Of a stretch of DNA of 64,000 bases, positions 1 to 10,240 are shown in pieces. The notes beneath the pieces are model-generated. The model did not search any database and was not told the origin of the DNA. It was given only the letters and a program-made list of their open reading frames with translations. The position numbers and the translations under genes are program-made. The stretch spans positions 2,873,001 to 2,937,000 of the forward strand of contig JARFIW010000668.1 of NCBI GenBank assembly GCA_036346225.1. The letters are read 5' to 3'. This stretch comes from Platerodrilus igneus (Eukaryota > Arthropoda > Insecta > Coleoptera > Lycidae). The stretch's first letter is position 1. Every line of letters starts with the position of its first letter.

Positions 1-108
1 TTTGACAGTATTCATTGCTTCTTCTATGTACAAGTTAAAAATCAATGGGGATAGGGCACATCCCTGTCTCACCCCTTTCCTAATGTTTACTTCTCTACGT
101 TCTCTTAC
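1..108 (-). pseudogene. LINE reverse transcriptase fragment, cut by window edge
   Basis: Read on the minus strand this stretch is open and encodes a core reverse-transcriptase segment with the motif GVRQGCALSPLIFNLYIEEA, which fits conserved RT block 4 (G-x-R-Q-G-C-x-L-S-P-x-L-F-N). It resembles the RTE/CFDP2-like LINEs at 26.8-30.0 kb and 19.7-20.6 kb. The rest of the element lies outside the window on the left. On the right the similarity stops near position 108 in AT-rich DNA. Confidence 0.8.
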
Positions 109-1193
109 AATTTAAAAATGCGATAATTCTTACAGTTAAAAAGTCGATAAATACAGTTAAAAAGTTCATAAATACATCGCGCTAGCGCGAAATAAGCGAC
201 GTCACGGGCGGGTGATAGCTCCAGCTTACACAGGCTTTAGCGCGGCCATCTGCCAATGACGTCACCAATGCACAATTTATATTGCGCAATAATCGGAAAT
301 TTATATAAATATACGACAATAGATAATACAGCGAACAAATTAGATAATGGACTACTTACATCAGAAATCCGAACGTCCTGCGGGGTTGAGCTAAAGTATG
401 CCTCTATTAAAGTCCATCAGGGCTCCATCCCGGAGGGATTAAAGATGGTACGCCCGACGCTCTTCCAAAGCGTTCGGACCAGCTACGGCAATCATGGGGC
501 TCTTTCATCCAGGGTCGTGCAGTACGGTTCGCCTTCGGCTCAAATTGTCACCTACCTATGCAGGGAATGACGGGAACTTGGTATAGGTCGACAAACAAAG
601 ACAAGCAAGCAAGGAAAACTACATAGATAAGATAACGATACGTTACCGAAAAACGTCCACTTCACTCGAAGGTTCAGGCAAAAAGCCACGTTACAGAGAG
701 CAGAGGAAAAACCCCACTTTTTTCCCCTACTCCACTCACGTCGCGCGATCTGGCGCAACGCACTGTGACGTAACGGAAATACGCGCCCCGAGTCTTTTGA
801 AATTATGGCGCGAAACTTCCGCACATCAAAATTAACCTAAAAACAATGTTTAAGGGCCAATTTGATTGGCACGTAACAATCGCGACAAAGCCACAAAAGA
901 AAAAACTTAAAAAAGGAAAAAGTCTGTTAGCACAGTAACAGCTTAAAATCTAAGTCCTAACTACCCTATATAAAACCTATTTTAAAACCTACAAAATGTT
1001 TATATAAGGCGCCACCTGGTTTTTTGACCGATAACACGTCTATCGAAGTACCAGGAAACGGAAAATGTAGCCCCATTGTTTTTGACTACACTAATCATCG
1101 ACAGCACAAATTTGTTGGGGAGCATAAAACACTACTTAAATTAAAACGGATGCGACAAGTCACCTAACCTATCTAAACTAGAGTTAACACAAG
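109..1193. other. Region with no recognisable gene; possible LINE 5' flank
   Basis: I see no convincing protein here. A 104-residue open frame at 256-570 has no recognisable motif. The stretch at 170-550 is richer in GC than its surroundings and contains two GACGTCA (CRE-like) octamer cores near 198 and 257. The part immediately upstream of 1194 may be the 5' untranslated region of the LINE that follows, but I cannot place the LINE's 5' boundary. Confidence 0.5.
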
Positions 1194-1978
1194 ATGGCTG
1201 ACAGTGATCAGCATGCATTTAACAGTTCTAACAATAGTTGTAATTATTGTGGTAAAAAAGTAGTAAACAAATATTATAGTTGTGTTACTTGTGATGTTAA
1301 AGTTCATCCTTCATGTAGTGACCGAAAAGGATCAGTTATTTTAAGTAAAGATGGTAATAAAATATATTATTGTGCTGAGTGCTCTGATAATGGTAATGAC
1401 AGTGTTGATAATATTGTTAGCAACAATAATTTGGATACTGGTATTACTGGTCAGGATAGTGTAAATTATCTACCACAAAATAATAGCCAGGATATTATTA
1501 CTTTTCTCAAAAGTGAAGAATTTGACAAACTTATTAGAAGTATGGTTCTAGCTTCAACTGTGCATCTACATGATGAGATTAAAGAACTAAGAGAGGCAGT
1601 CTTCAAATTGAGAAGCAGTAATGTTGATCTGATAAAGCTACTAACAAATGGTCAACAAATTACTAATTTAGCTAAAGATAAAGTTACTACCAATCCAGAA
1701 GTTAACACCTTGAGTGATAATCAACTATTGCAACAGGTGGAATACAAACAAGGTCATAACATAAAGGATAGCATTAAAACAAGTACAGAATCAGGTGTTC
1801 ACATGGTCCCTGATAAAATTTCATCTATATCAAAACCAATTATAAATTCTACTGATAATAAGAATAACAAAAACAATAACAACAATAAAAGCACTATCTC
1901 AAACATTCGAACAACCAAAAAAGAATTAATAATTGGTACTGCCACAGTTTGTGCCTCTACATCTAACGGTGAGTCCAC
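1194..1978 (+). pseudogene. LINE ORF1 protein, N-terminal part with PHD finger
   Basis: The frame opens with MADSDQHAFN and carries a Cys4-His-Cys3 zinc finger at residues 16-63 (C16, C19, C30, C33, H38, C41, C60, C63), the spacing of a PHD finger. Residues about 115-150 are predicted coiled coil (LHDEIKELREAVFKLR). A low-complexity Asn/Lys stretch (DNKNNKNNNNNKS) follows near residue 225. PHD-like fingers at the start of ORF1 are known in CR1-type insect LINEs, where ORF1 binds RNA in the ribonucleoprotein particle. The frame is open up to the hAT insertion, so the ORF1 was probably intact before the hAT arrived. Confidence 0.8.
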
Positions 1979-2260
1979 CAGAGCTGAGTACTTCAGTACA
2001 AAAATGTACTGGTAATACGGTATTCAGTACTTTTAGCTACTGTAAGTAGTTTACTGTAAGTACTTTCAAAATACATGTACTGGTACTTAAATACTGAAGT
2101 ATTGTCTGCAAAGTACTGGTACTGGTACTGGTTCTCTAATTTTTGTTCAGTATTACTTGTTACTTGTTACTTACAAATGTACTGTAATATGTTGTAAGTA
2201 CTTGTACTCTGTAAAACTTCCAGTAATTTATTTAAGTACATTTATGTATTTCCCATAATT
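1979..2260. repeat. Left subterminal repeat cluster of the hAT
   Basis: This stretch contains many degenerate copies of TACTGGTACT/AGTACTTGTAC in both orientations. A matching cluster lies at about 6985-7310. In hAT elements short subterminal repeats are the usual transposase-binding sites, so this is probably their role here. Confidence 0.75.
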
Positions 2261-2988
2261 TACTTGTGAAGTACAGCCCACTGCATTGCTTAGTCTACAT
2301 ACTTATATCTTATATTACTTCATATTACACTACTTGGTGTTCAGTGCATGTGCAGTTCTGAGTAAGTTGCAGTGTTATTTGAAATCATACAAAAAGTGAA
2401 TTGGTAGACAATATATATATCAGGCGAATATCAGTAGGTAGGTATGAACATAAGATAAATCATGTTAGAGTAATTATAAAGAATAGGTATCATTTTTAGC
2501 TTAGCTGTATGTCATTTGTGTTTTGTGTATATTTAAATTTAAATAGTAACAAAAATAAAACTTCAATAGTTTAATACAAACCAAGTTATCGGTTACAGCA
2601 GTCAGCAGTTAAAAAATACGGTTGACGCAACACATGCAATGCAGCCGTAAAATAGAATTTAACTAGTTGTAGAAATGCGATTAGATTACAATAATTAAAG
2701 GTAATACTAGGTGAACAATTATTCAATAATTTTCTGTATAAGTTACAAAATTTAAATGACATGGCTGCAATAATCTTATAATTATAATTATAAATTGCAA
2801 CTGATGTAATTACAATAAGCCAAGCCCATACATTTTTTCATGTCATTATCATCAGATGACGCATATCATAATATTTTAACTTCTGATTATTTAAGTTTAA
2901 AACTTAATGGATTAGAGGTTAGCTGGCTGCTTTAATGAAAACATAAAAGTATACATAACAACGTTGTATATTGAATCTTTATTTTAAA

Positions 2989-3713
2989 ATGTGTGTCCTA
3001 AATTGGATGCTGTTAATGGGTTACATATGGTTATTATTAAAATACGATACAATAAAACTGTTTTTCAGTCATCAGCCAACTTTTCGAGATCAATTCAATT
3101 GTGAATTCAGAAATGAGCGAACTTCTTTTGTTTTCAAATTATAACCAAAAAGTGATATTTTTTATCAATTTCATTAATTTGTATAACTCGTTTATTTGTA
3201 AAAAATATCAAAAATGCTGTAGAAGTTTTCTTTGCAATGTTTAATATTTATAACATTTTAGAAGTTATAACAAATTTGCCATTTTTTAAGTGGAAACCGC
3301 ATTTGACTGCCACTTAATTTAAAAGCTCTTTGCAATGCAAGAGCTTTTCAAAAAATCAAAAATATATAGTTTAATATAGTTATTTTTGAAATGGCCGATT
3401 TTTTCATGTTTTCGGTATAATAAATTAATTAATTATATCGGTAATAAATAGTTGGTCGCGAAACAAAAGATAAACACAATATGACAATTATTTGTATTTT
3501 GACATTTTACAAATAAACGAGTTATACGAATTAATGGAATTGTTTAAAATATCAATTTCTGGCTATAATTTGAAAACCAAAGAAGTTCACTTATTTTTGA
3601 TTTTACCATTCAATTGATCTTAAAAAGTTGGCCCATGACAGCAAAAATAGTTTTATCGTATCTTTAATTATAACCAAGTTGCCCATTAACAGCATCCAAC
3701 TTGGGCCACACTG
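2989..3713. repeat. Fold-back (long inverted repeat) MITE-like insertion
   Basis: The left arm (about 2989-3215) and right arm (about 3490-3713) are inverted copies of each other over roughly 225 bp with scattered mismatches. For example ggatgctgttaatggg at 3006 is mirrored by cccattaacagcatcc at 3682. The right terminus reads inward CAGTGTGGCC, and the base pair after it is TA, suggesting a Tc1/mariner-type TA target site, although the left flank has lost it. No open frame lies between the arms. It is nested inside the hAT, upstream of its transposase gene. Confidence 0.75.
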
Positions 3714-3764
3714 TACTTAGGTACAAGAAAAGCTAATAATAGGTGAAATATTTTAGAAATTAAA

Positions 3765-6399
3765 ATGGACGATAAATATGACTTGTTAGAATCATCCATT
3801 ACTGATCCTTACGAAACATCAGGAGATGATGATCCAGATTATGAATACAATCCTCAAAAAGAAATAAAGAAGCCCAAACTGCTATCAGATTATTTTCGAT
3901 TAAGATGTGAAACAACTACACGAGATGCTTTGAATCATAAACACCTTGTAAAAGTTTGTCACAATCACAAACTATTAGTAGTGGCACTGGCACAGAACAA
4001 CAAGCTTTAAGTAGTCAAGATGATTTGATATTAAAGAAGAAGATACAAAACAGCTCTATTCTAGATGGAAAATTCTTTAGGGTTATTGGAAAGGTAATAT
4101 TTAAAATTTTTAATATTATAAATACATAAACATAATTTCCTTCTTGTGACGTTGTATTGCACTTTTACTGTAATTTGATATGTTAGGTGATGTGGTAGAT
4201 TAAATTTGGTAAAACTATAGTACTTAACTTTAATCTAATATTAATTACTTTACTGTTACACCAATCTATTATATTTAGTTCGAATACCGTTGATACCTCA
4301 ATCAACACTAATACAATAACATTTGTTTTGTTGCTGTGAGTATCAAATACCTACACACCTCACCTATTTACTTATTTTTACTGAGATTTGCATTAATTTT
4401 TCTTTAGGTAACAGATATTAATCACATCCAAGCAGAATGCAAGATGTGCTTACCAAAGAAAACTGTTATTAAAGGATCTGTAGATATATCCACGAATTTT
4501 GTTAAGCACATTAAGAATAAACACAATGAGCAAATTGAAATCTATAGAGTATACAAAGAAGAAAAAGGCGGAATCGTATGACAAAAACTAATTTTAAAAA
4601 CTGGAACATTGAAACTGACGATGGGAATAGCTCTACATCTACATCAACCGCATCTTCAATATCTCTGACAAAAGCCAAACGTCCATTAAAACAGGCTCAA
4701 TTTTTATTTCCGCAAAGTAAAGTTGCACAAAAAGACTTTGATGAAAGAATAATTAGATTTATTGTGGAAAGTATGTCACCGATATCTATAATATGTCATC
4801 AAAGCTTTATTAACATTTTCAAAGGCATGAATTTAAAGGTCATGAGCCGATTTGCTGCTATTCAGAAAGTTGACAATGAGTATCAAAATATGATTACATC
4901 TATAAAACAACAACTATCCGGTTGTGACTTTGTTTGTACAACTGCAGATATTTGGTCGTCCAAAAGAAGAAGTTTTATGGGAGTAACTTGCCACTGGATA
5001 GATCAAAATTTGACACGTCATTCGGTTGCATTATCATGTAGACGATTTGAAGGAGTTCATTCTTTTGACAGAATTGGAGAACTCTTAGATGAAATTAATA
5101 AGTATTTTGGCTTAGATAATAAAAGATTCTTGCAACTATCACAGATAATGGCGCAAATTTTATAAAATGTTTTAAAGAATTTGGAATTATGTTAAATGAT
5201 GGTTTGCAAGCTACAAGTAATGGGTTTGACAAAATAGAAGAAAACCACGAAGAGGAAGAATCTCCAGAGTTTATCAATGTAACGATGTCATTTGAATCTG
5301 AAACTTCCAAAAGTTTATCTTCTGAATTTAAAGTCTGTAATTTTTACGGATCACTTACGATGTGCATCACATACAATAAATTTAATTGCTACCACAGACT
5401 ACAACAATTCTTTACAAAGCTCGCATCAACTTAGAAGTAAAATTGCCAAACTTTTAACAAATGTTCAAACCTCTGGAACAAGGCAAGAAGACCTAAATCA
5501 GCAGAGATAATTCAAGAAGTTCTGGGTTGCACGTTGAGTTATCCTGGTGTAACTCGATGGAATTCGACATATGATGCTATACAAACAATTCTAGCTTACA
5601 AGGAAAAATTATTAGAGCTTTGCAATAAATTACTTGTACCTAACTTAAGTGACAACGACTTTTCATTTTAGAAGAATACTCAAAAATTATGAAACCACTG
5701 CTGAAACACTTGATTTTCTCCAAGGGATAAAACACCTATTATGGGTACCTTCTTCCAAGTATTGTATCAATGCACACAAAATTGGAAAAAATTAAGCTGT
5801 CAGGAAATATTAAACAACTGTCTAAGTCTCTGGATTACATTTTAGATTCCATAGTTAAAAAACGATTTAAAGACATATTTATGTTGCAATCTCAAAAAGC
5901 TGTTATAGCTGCAGTAACACATCCTATGTTTAAAATGAGGTGGTTTAATGCTTTTAAAGGAACAGATGTCTCTGTTACACCAAAAGACATTCAATCTTGG
6001 ATAATAGATGCTGCTTTGGAGTTTAAAGATTTAGTGGAGCCCGATGTGGTAGCCAGTGAAGACATTCCAGGCACGTTTTTTGATTTTAAAGATGATAATG
6101 TAATGCTTACGCTTACACCTCAATTACAACATTCAATTTCAAATGAGCTATTGCAAAATCAGTTTGAATTTGAACTGTTAAAATATTTAAATGATAAACG
6201 AACCAACCTTGAAATGTTGAATGATTATAAAGTTGTAAGGAAAATATTTATAAAATACAACACTATCTTACCATCCTCCGCACCAGTGGAACGACTATTT
6301 TCGTTTGCACAAATTATAAATGCACCAAGGCGCCATGCATTTAGTGACACTAATTTTGAAAAGTTGGTTCTATTAAAAAGCAATGTAGGTTTTAAGTAG
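3765..6399 (+). pseudogene. hAT transposase gene (BED finger to hATC), frameshifted
   Basis: The gene starts at ATG 3765 (MDDKYDLLESS). After a frameshift near 3955 it reads to a splice donor (AAG|GTAATA) at 4093/4094. A 314-bp intron ends TTTCTTTAG at 4407. The next exon encodes a BED zinc finger (CKMC and HIKNKH). Then come the RNase H-fold catalytic pieces: TADIWSSKRRSFMGVTCHW near 4945, TDNGANF near 5142 and VTRWNSTYDA near 5550. The C-terminal hATC dimerisation block (SSAPVERLFSF near 6270) follows, ending at stop 6397-6399. Several frameshifts at about 5160, 5430 and 5670 make the copy inactive as written. It would cut and paste the surrounding element. Confidence 0.88.
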
Positions 6400-7310
6400 A
6401 AATATCTTTGTTGAATGATTTTTGTATATAATGTTACATTTCCTTTTGTAAATGTAAATAATCATTTTTATTATTAAATATTAATTACACAAACAGTTGT
6501 AAAATTTTTATCAGTTCCGCTCGTTTAGATAAATACAATTTGTATCGTACAGATACAAGATTTTTTTATAAACTTTGCATTTGGTTATAAAAGGCCTTAA
6601 CCACTAACCTCTTCTACGGTTGTTAGGTAAGGTCACTTAAACCTGCAGGTGAAGAAAATATTCTCAGAAGTGCTTCCGTGCTTCAGAATTATACAGTTTA
6701 TCTGTATCTGTCTACTAATTTTGACCACTTAGTAGTTGGGAACCGCATCCGCATTTAGATTATGTAAAATATTGTAGTTAAGAGTTTTTTAATTATTGGT
6801 AATTGGTATATTCATTTCACCATACAACACAGTACACAGGTTCCAAAATCATTATACCAATGTAGTATTTGATTTGGAGTAATAAGTTTGCTACAACAAT
6901 TTCCACAACTTATTACTACTTCAATAGTAAAAAGATAATTATTACACATTTTGATGATGGATTTTGGAAAAGTTCTTGAAATTATTTACTGTATGTTCTA
7001 GTACTGGTACTGTACTGGTAGTTGCAGTATTCGAAATTACGAAATACTGAACTAAAAGTACTGGTACTTGATACTGTAAGTAAAGCAAATATTATTTAGT
7101 ACTGGTTACTGGTTACTTTCAGTACTTTTATTAGGTACTGGTCACAGCTCTACTTGTACTGCAATATTTTTTTACTTTCAGTACATTACTTGAATATTGT
7201 AAGTACTTGGTAAAGAATACTGGTACTTGGTACTGTAAGTAAAACAAATATTATTTAGTACTGGTTACTGGTTACTTCCAGTACTTTTTTAAGTACTGGT
7301 CACAGCTCTG
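6400..7310. repeat. hAT 3' non-coding region with right subterminal repeats
   Basis: After the transposase stop there is AT-rich DNA with no frame. From about 6985 to the terminus, many GTACTGGTACT-like repeats mirror those of the left end. Two near-identical blocks (about 7080-7150 and 7235-7310) both read TTTAGTACTGGTTACTGGTT and end in CACAGCTCT. The right end therefore contains a partial direct duplication of its own terminus. Confidence 0.7.
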
Positions 7311-7318
7311 GAGTCCAC

Positions 7319-7571
7319 TGATGATTTCATGGCTGTTACTCGCAGGTTTAGAACTTCCAAATTACATTTGACTAGAGTGAATCCATCTGTTAATGAACAA
7401 AAGATAATGGACTACATAACAAATAAGTTGCATGATCATTTAAACGTTGATATACCACCAAATATTAAACTTGAAAAATTGAATTCAAAATTCCCAAATA
7501 GCTATAGTTCTTTCAAAGTCTCGGTCAATTCAACTTATATGTTTACTTTAATGAATTCAGCGACAAATTAA
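7319..7571 (+). pseudogene. LINE ORF1 C-terminal domain, truncated
   Basis: Directly after the right target duplication the ORF1 frame resumes in phase and encodes a conserved block with LHLTRVNPSVNEQKIMDYIT followed by YSSFKVSV. This pattern (hydrophobic strand, N-terminal helix, SYSSFKV strand) occurs at the C-terminus of many CR1/Jockey ORF1 proteins and has an RRM-like fold. The expected final residues are missing: the frame ends at a stop at 7569-7571, where the sequence jumps to the post-endonuclease linker of ORF2. Confidence 0.7.
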
Positions 7572-7572
7572 C

Positions 7573-9445
7573 AAGAAAAATAAACTTTATCAAAAATTTA
7601 AACACACAAGATCCATAAATGACTATAATGCTTATTCAGATTTACGAAGAGAAACTAAAGTCCTTATTAATCGTTGTTACAAAAAATTCTTGTCTGATAC
7701 TGAACTTTTAATACCTACAAATATTAAATATTTCTGGTCATTTATTAATTCTTTAAAGAACACCAATGGTATTCCTCGGCAGATGATCTACAAAGAACGT
7801 GCGCTAAATGATGTTCAACTTATAGCTGATGCATTTGCTGAACATTTTGAAAGTTCTTATACAGTGCATACCATCATTCCGGTGTTTAACTTTGATACTC
7901 ATAACACTGTTTGCAACTGCCTATACCACCATACATTTACCACCGATGAGGTGCAAGAAAAATATCTGCTCTGAATTGTAATAAGAGCTGTGGGCCTGAT
8001 GGTATACCTCCGGTACTGTTGAAAACTGCAGCGCATCCTTGGTTAAACCTATTACTTTATTATTTCAGCGTAGCTTTGACACTGGTACTTTTCCCAAGTC
8101 TTGAAAATCTCAACACTATTTCCCATATTCAAATCTGGAAATAGGTTGGATGTTGCTAACTATAGAGGCATATCACTGCTCTCCATACTATCTAAAATTA
8201 TGGAATCAATAATCACAGATGAACTTTTCAGAAATTTTAAACATACCATAGCAATTCAGCAACATGGGTTCTTTAAAGGCCGTTCTACTGCAACTAATCT
8301 TGCTGTATTTCACGAATATTTAACTAAGAATATAGAACGTGGATATCAGATCGATGTCATTTATACCGATTTGAGTAAGGCATTCGATAGTATTTGCCAT
8401 CAGCTGCTTGTGTTGAAACTAGAAGCGTTAGGTATACACGGTTTATATCTATCTTGGATTCAATCCTATTTGCAAAGCAGAACTCAATGTGTGAAAATTG
8501 GAAATATTTCATCTAGAGAGATAACAGTATATTCAGGGGTTCCGCAAGGGTCACACCTGGGTCCGATTTTATTCTTGCTCTTCATCAATGATGTTGTGTC
8601 CATGTTCAAGAGTTCACAGGTGTTACTTTATGCCGATGACTTGAAATTCTTCAGGGTGATACATTCAAAATCTGATTGCTTCAAAATGCAACAGGATATA
8701 GATAATTTTGTGACCTACTGCGATGGAAACTTCTTAAAGTTGAACATTTCTAAATGTAAAATTATGCGCTTTACAGATGCACAATTCCTATGTACTACAA
8801 TTATAGTATTAATAGTCATTCTATAAATTCAGTCTCGTATCACTGACTTAGGAATTACCTTTGATGTTAAAATAACCTTTAGAGACCACATCAACGCTAT
8901 AGTATCCAAATCCTCAGAGCTTTGTGTTTTATCAAAGAAACTGTAAAACCATTCGCAACATGAAAGCCTTAAAAGCACTTTACTCAGGTTTGGTTAGAAG
9001 TCTGCTTGAGTATAACTCTGTAATTTGGTCACCATCTTACTCATGTCACATTGATCGCATTGGAGGGGTGCAGTCTAAGTTTGCTAAATTTGCTTTGTAC
9101 CAAATACACTTTACAAGTGATCATATTACTCCGAGAGCAAGGTTGCAATTACTGGGTCTCCAATCGCTACAAACAAGAAGGAAACAAGGGATGTTTATAT
9201 TTGTGTTTAAAATGGTTAACAACTTGATTGATTGCAATGCCCTGCTTGCAAAATTGAATTTCCATGTAAAACATCAGATTACTCGCTCTGATAATTTATT
9301 TTTATTAAATTTTCATAGGACAAACTACGGGCAGCAGGCCGTTATAGACCGCATAATGATGACAGCTAATACAGACTATATGCATATAGACATTTTTCAT
9401 ATAACTTTCTCGAGTCTGAAAAGGCTACTTAATAGCAATTTGTAA
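7573..9445 (+). pseudogene. LINE ORF2: linker and reverse transcriptase, no endonuclease
   Basis: The frame begins in the linker that normally joins endonuclease to RT (NKLYQKFKHT, then YFWSFINSLKN near 7735). RT blocks follow in order: KSCGPDGIPP near 7990, ANYRGISLLSILSKIMES near 8160, DVIYTDLSKAFDSICH near 8360, GVPQGSHLGPILFLLFINDV near 8545 and catalytic YADD near 8630. The thumb continues LEYNSVIWSPS near 9010 to stop 9443-9445. Frameshifts lie near 7970, 8100 and 8830. The RT would prime DNA synthesis at the target site in a functional relative. Without the endonuclease and with these breaks this copy cannot act alone. Confidence 0.88.
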
Positions 9446-9529
9446 ATTTCTTATAACCTTTGTTATATGTTTAAATTTGTTAAGTGCCAATTGGATTTTT
9501 TTATAAATCTGTAATGTACTGAAATATAT

Positions 9530-9556
9530 AAATAAATAAATAAATAAATAAATAAA
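9530..9556 (+). repeat. (AAAT)n tail of the LINE
   Basis: About seven units of the tetranucleotide AAAT follow the LINE 3' UTR. Simple tetranucleotide tails are common at the 3' ends of CR1/Jockey-like LINEs and mark the end of this copy. Confidence 0.75.
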
Positions 9557-9879
9557 GTTCTTACGTGCAAACACACATGAGTGTTGCATCAAAACTGTTC
9601 CTAGTTGGCAAGAAGTGCCCAAATTTAAAAATGTTCATAGAGTGAGTCACTATACACTCTAGCAAATTTTGTTACTGGTACTTTGGTTTTCTAACGATGC
9701 ACATTTAAAACTTGTCCATGACATAGTTGTGAATCAACAAATTTACCAAAAGTACCACGCTACTAAATCCTTATATGGCTAACCTAACAAATTACATTTC
9801 TATATCAGGCTAGCTTTTTCACTCAAATTCAAGGAAAATAATTCCCACGTCTGGTCATAGATACCACACGTTAGGAAGA
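9557..9879. other. Intervening DNA, nothing recognised
   Basis: AT-rich single-copy-looking sequence between the LINE tail and the tandem repeat. No frame, RNA gene or motif is supported. Confidence 0.5.
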
Positions 9880-10240
9880 TAAAAAGATAAGACAAGATCT
9901 CAAATTGTTGTTAAAGATAAGAGATAAGATAACGATAATGAGCTTAAATTGTTATCATCAAAGGTAATGGATAAGATAACGATATTAAGCTTTAGTTATT
10001 ATTTTAGATACTAGGTAAGATAACGCGATATTAAGCTAAAGTTATTATTAGAGATAGTAGGTAAGGTAACGCGATATTAAACAAAAGTTATTACTAATGG
10101 TAGTCGGTAAGATAACGGTATTTAACTAAAGTTATTATTAAAGGTAATCGGTAAGATAACAATATTAAAACTAAGGGTATTATCAAAGATAATAAACAAG
10201 ACAAAGGCATTGGCTTAGTTATTATCCAAGACAATCGATA
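9880..10240. repeat. Degenerate tandem array, about 45-bp period
   Basis: Six to seven diverged copies of a unit with the core GGTAAGATAACGATATTAA, then AAAGTTATTATTA, start near 9912, 9970, 10014, 10059, 10105 and 10149. Spacing varies from about 44 to 48 bp. It lies downstream, in transcription sense, of the minus-strand Gypsy pol at 11.9-13.8 kb and could belong to that element's 3' non-coding region, but I could not define an LTR. Confidence 0.65.

Larger units (their letters stand above)
1979..7310 (+). mobile_element. Complete hAT transposon with 8-bp target duplication
   Basis: The element starts CAGAGCTGAGTACTTC at 1979 and ends with the inverse (GAAGTACTGG-type arm ending ...CACAGCTCTG) at 7310. 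The outer terminal inverted repeat is CAGAGCTG. It is flanked by a perfect 8-bp duplication, gagtccac, at 1971-1978 and 7311-7318, the length expected of hAT elements. It is 5332 bp long. Both ends carry dense subterminal copies of the motif GTACTGGTACT. Inside lies a BED-finger hAT transposase gene with at least one intron and frameshifts, and a fold-back insertion at 2989-3713. It sits inside the ORF1 of a LINE. Confidence 0.95.
1194..9556 (+). mobile_element. CR1/Jockey-like LINE, internally deleted and split by a hAT
   Basis: This is one non-LTR retrotransposon read in order: ORF1 N-terminus (1194-1978), hAT insertion (1979-7310), ORF1 C-terminus (7319-7571), ORF2 linker and reverse transcriptase (7573-9445), then a short 3' UTR and an (AAAT)n tail ending near 9556. 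The endonuclease domain that should sit between ORF1 and the RT is missing, so the copy suffered an internal deletion near 7570 independent of the hAT insertion. Removal of the hAT and one target duplication would leave the ORF1 frame continuous. The 5' end is not defined; I start it at the ORF1 ATG. Confidence 0.85.

Noticed and set aside
256..570. A 104-residue ORF at the left edge
   Set aside because: No motif, no neighbouring exon, and it lies in a GC-richer patch where stops are rare.
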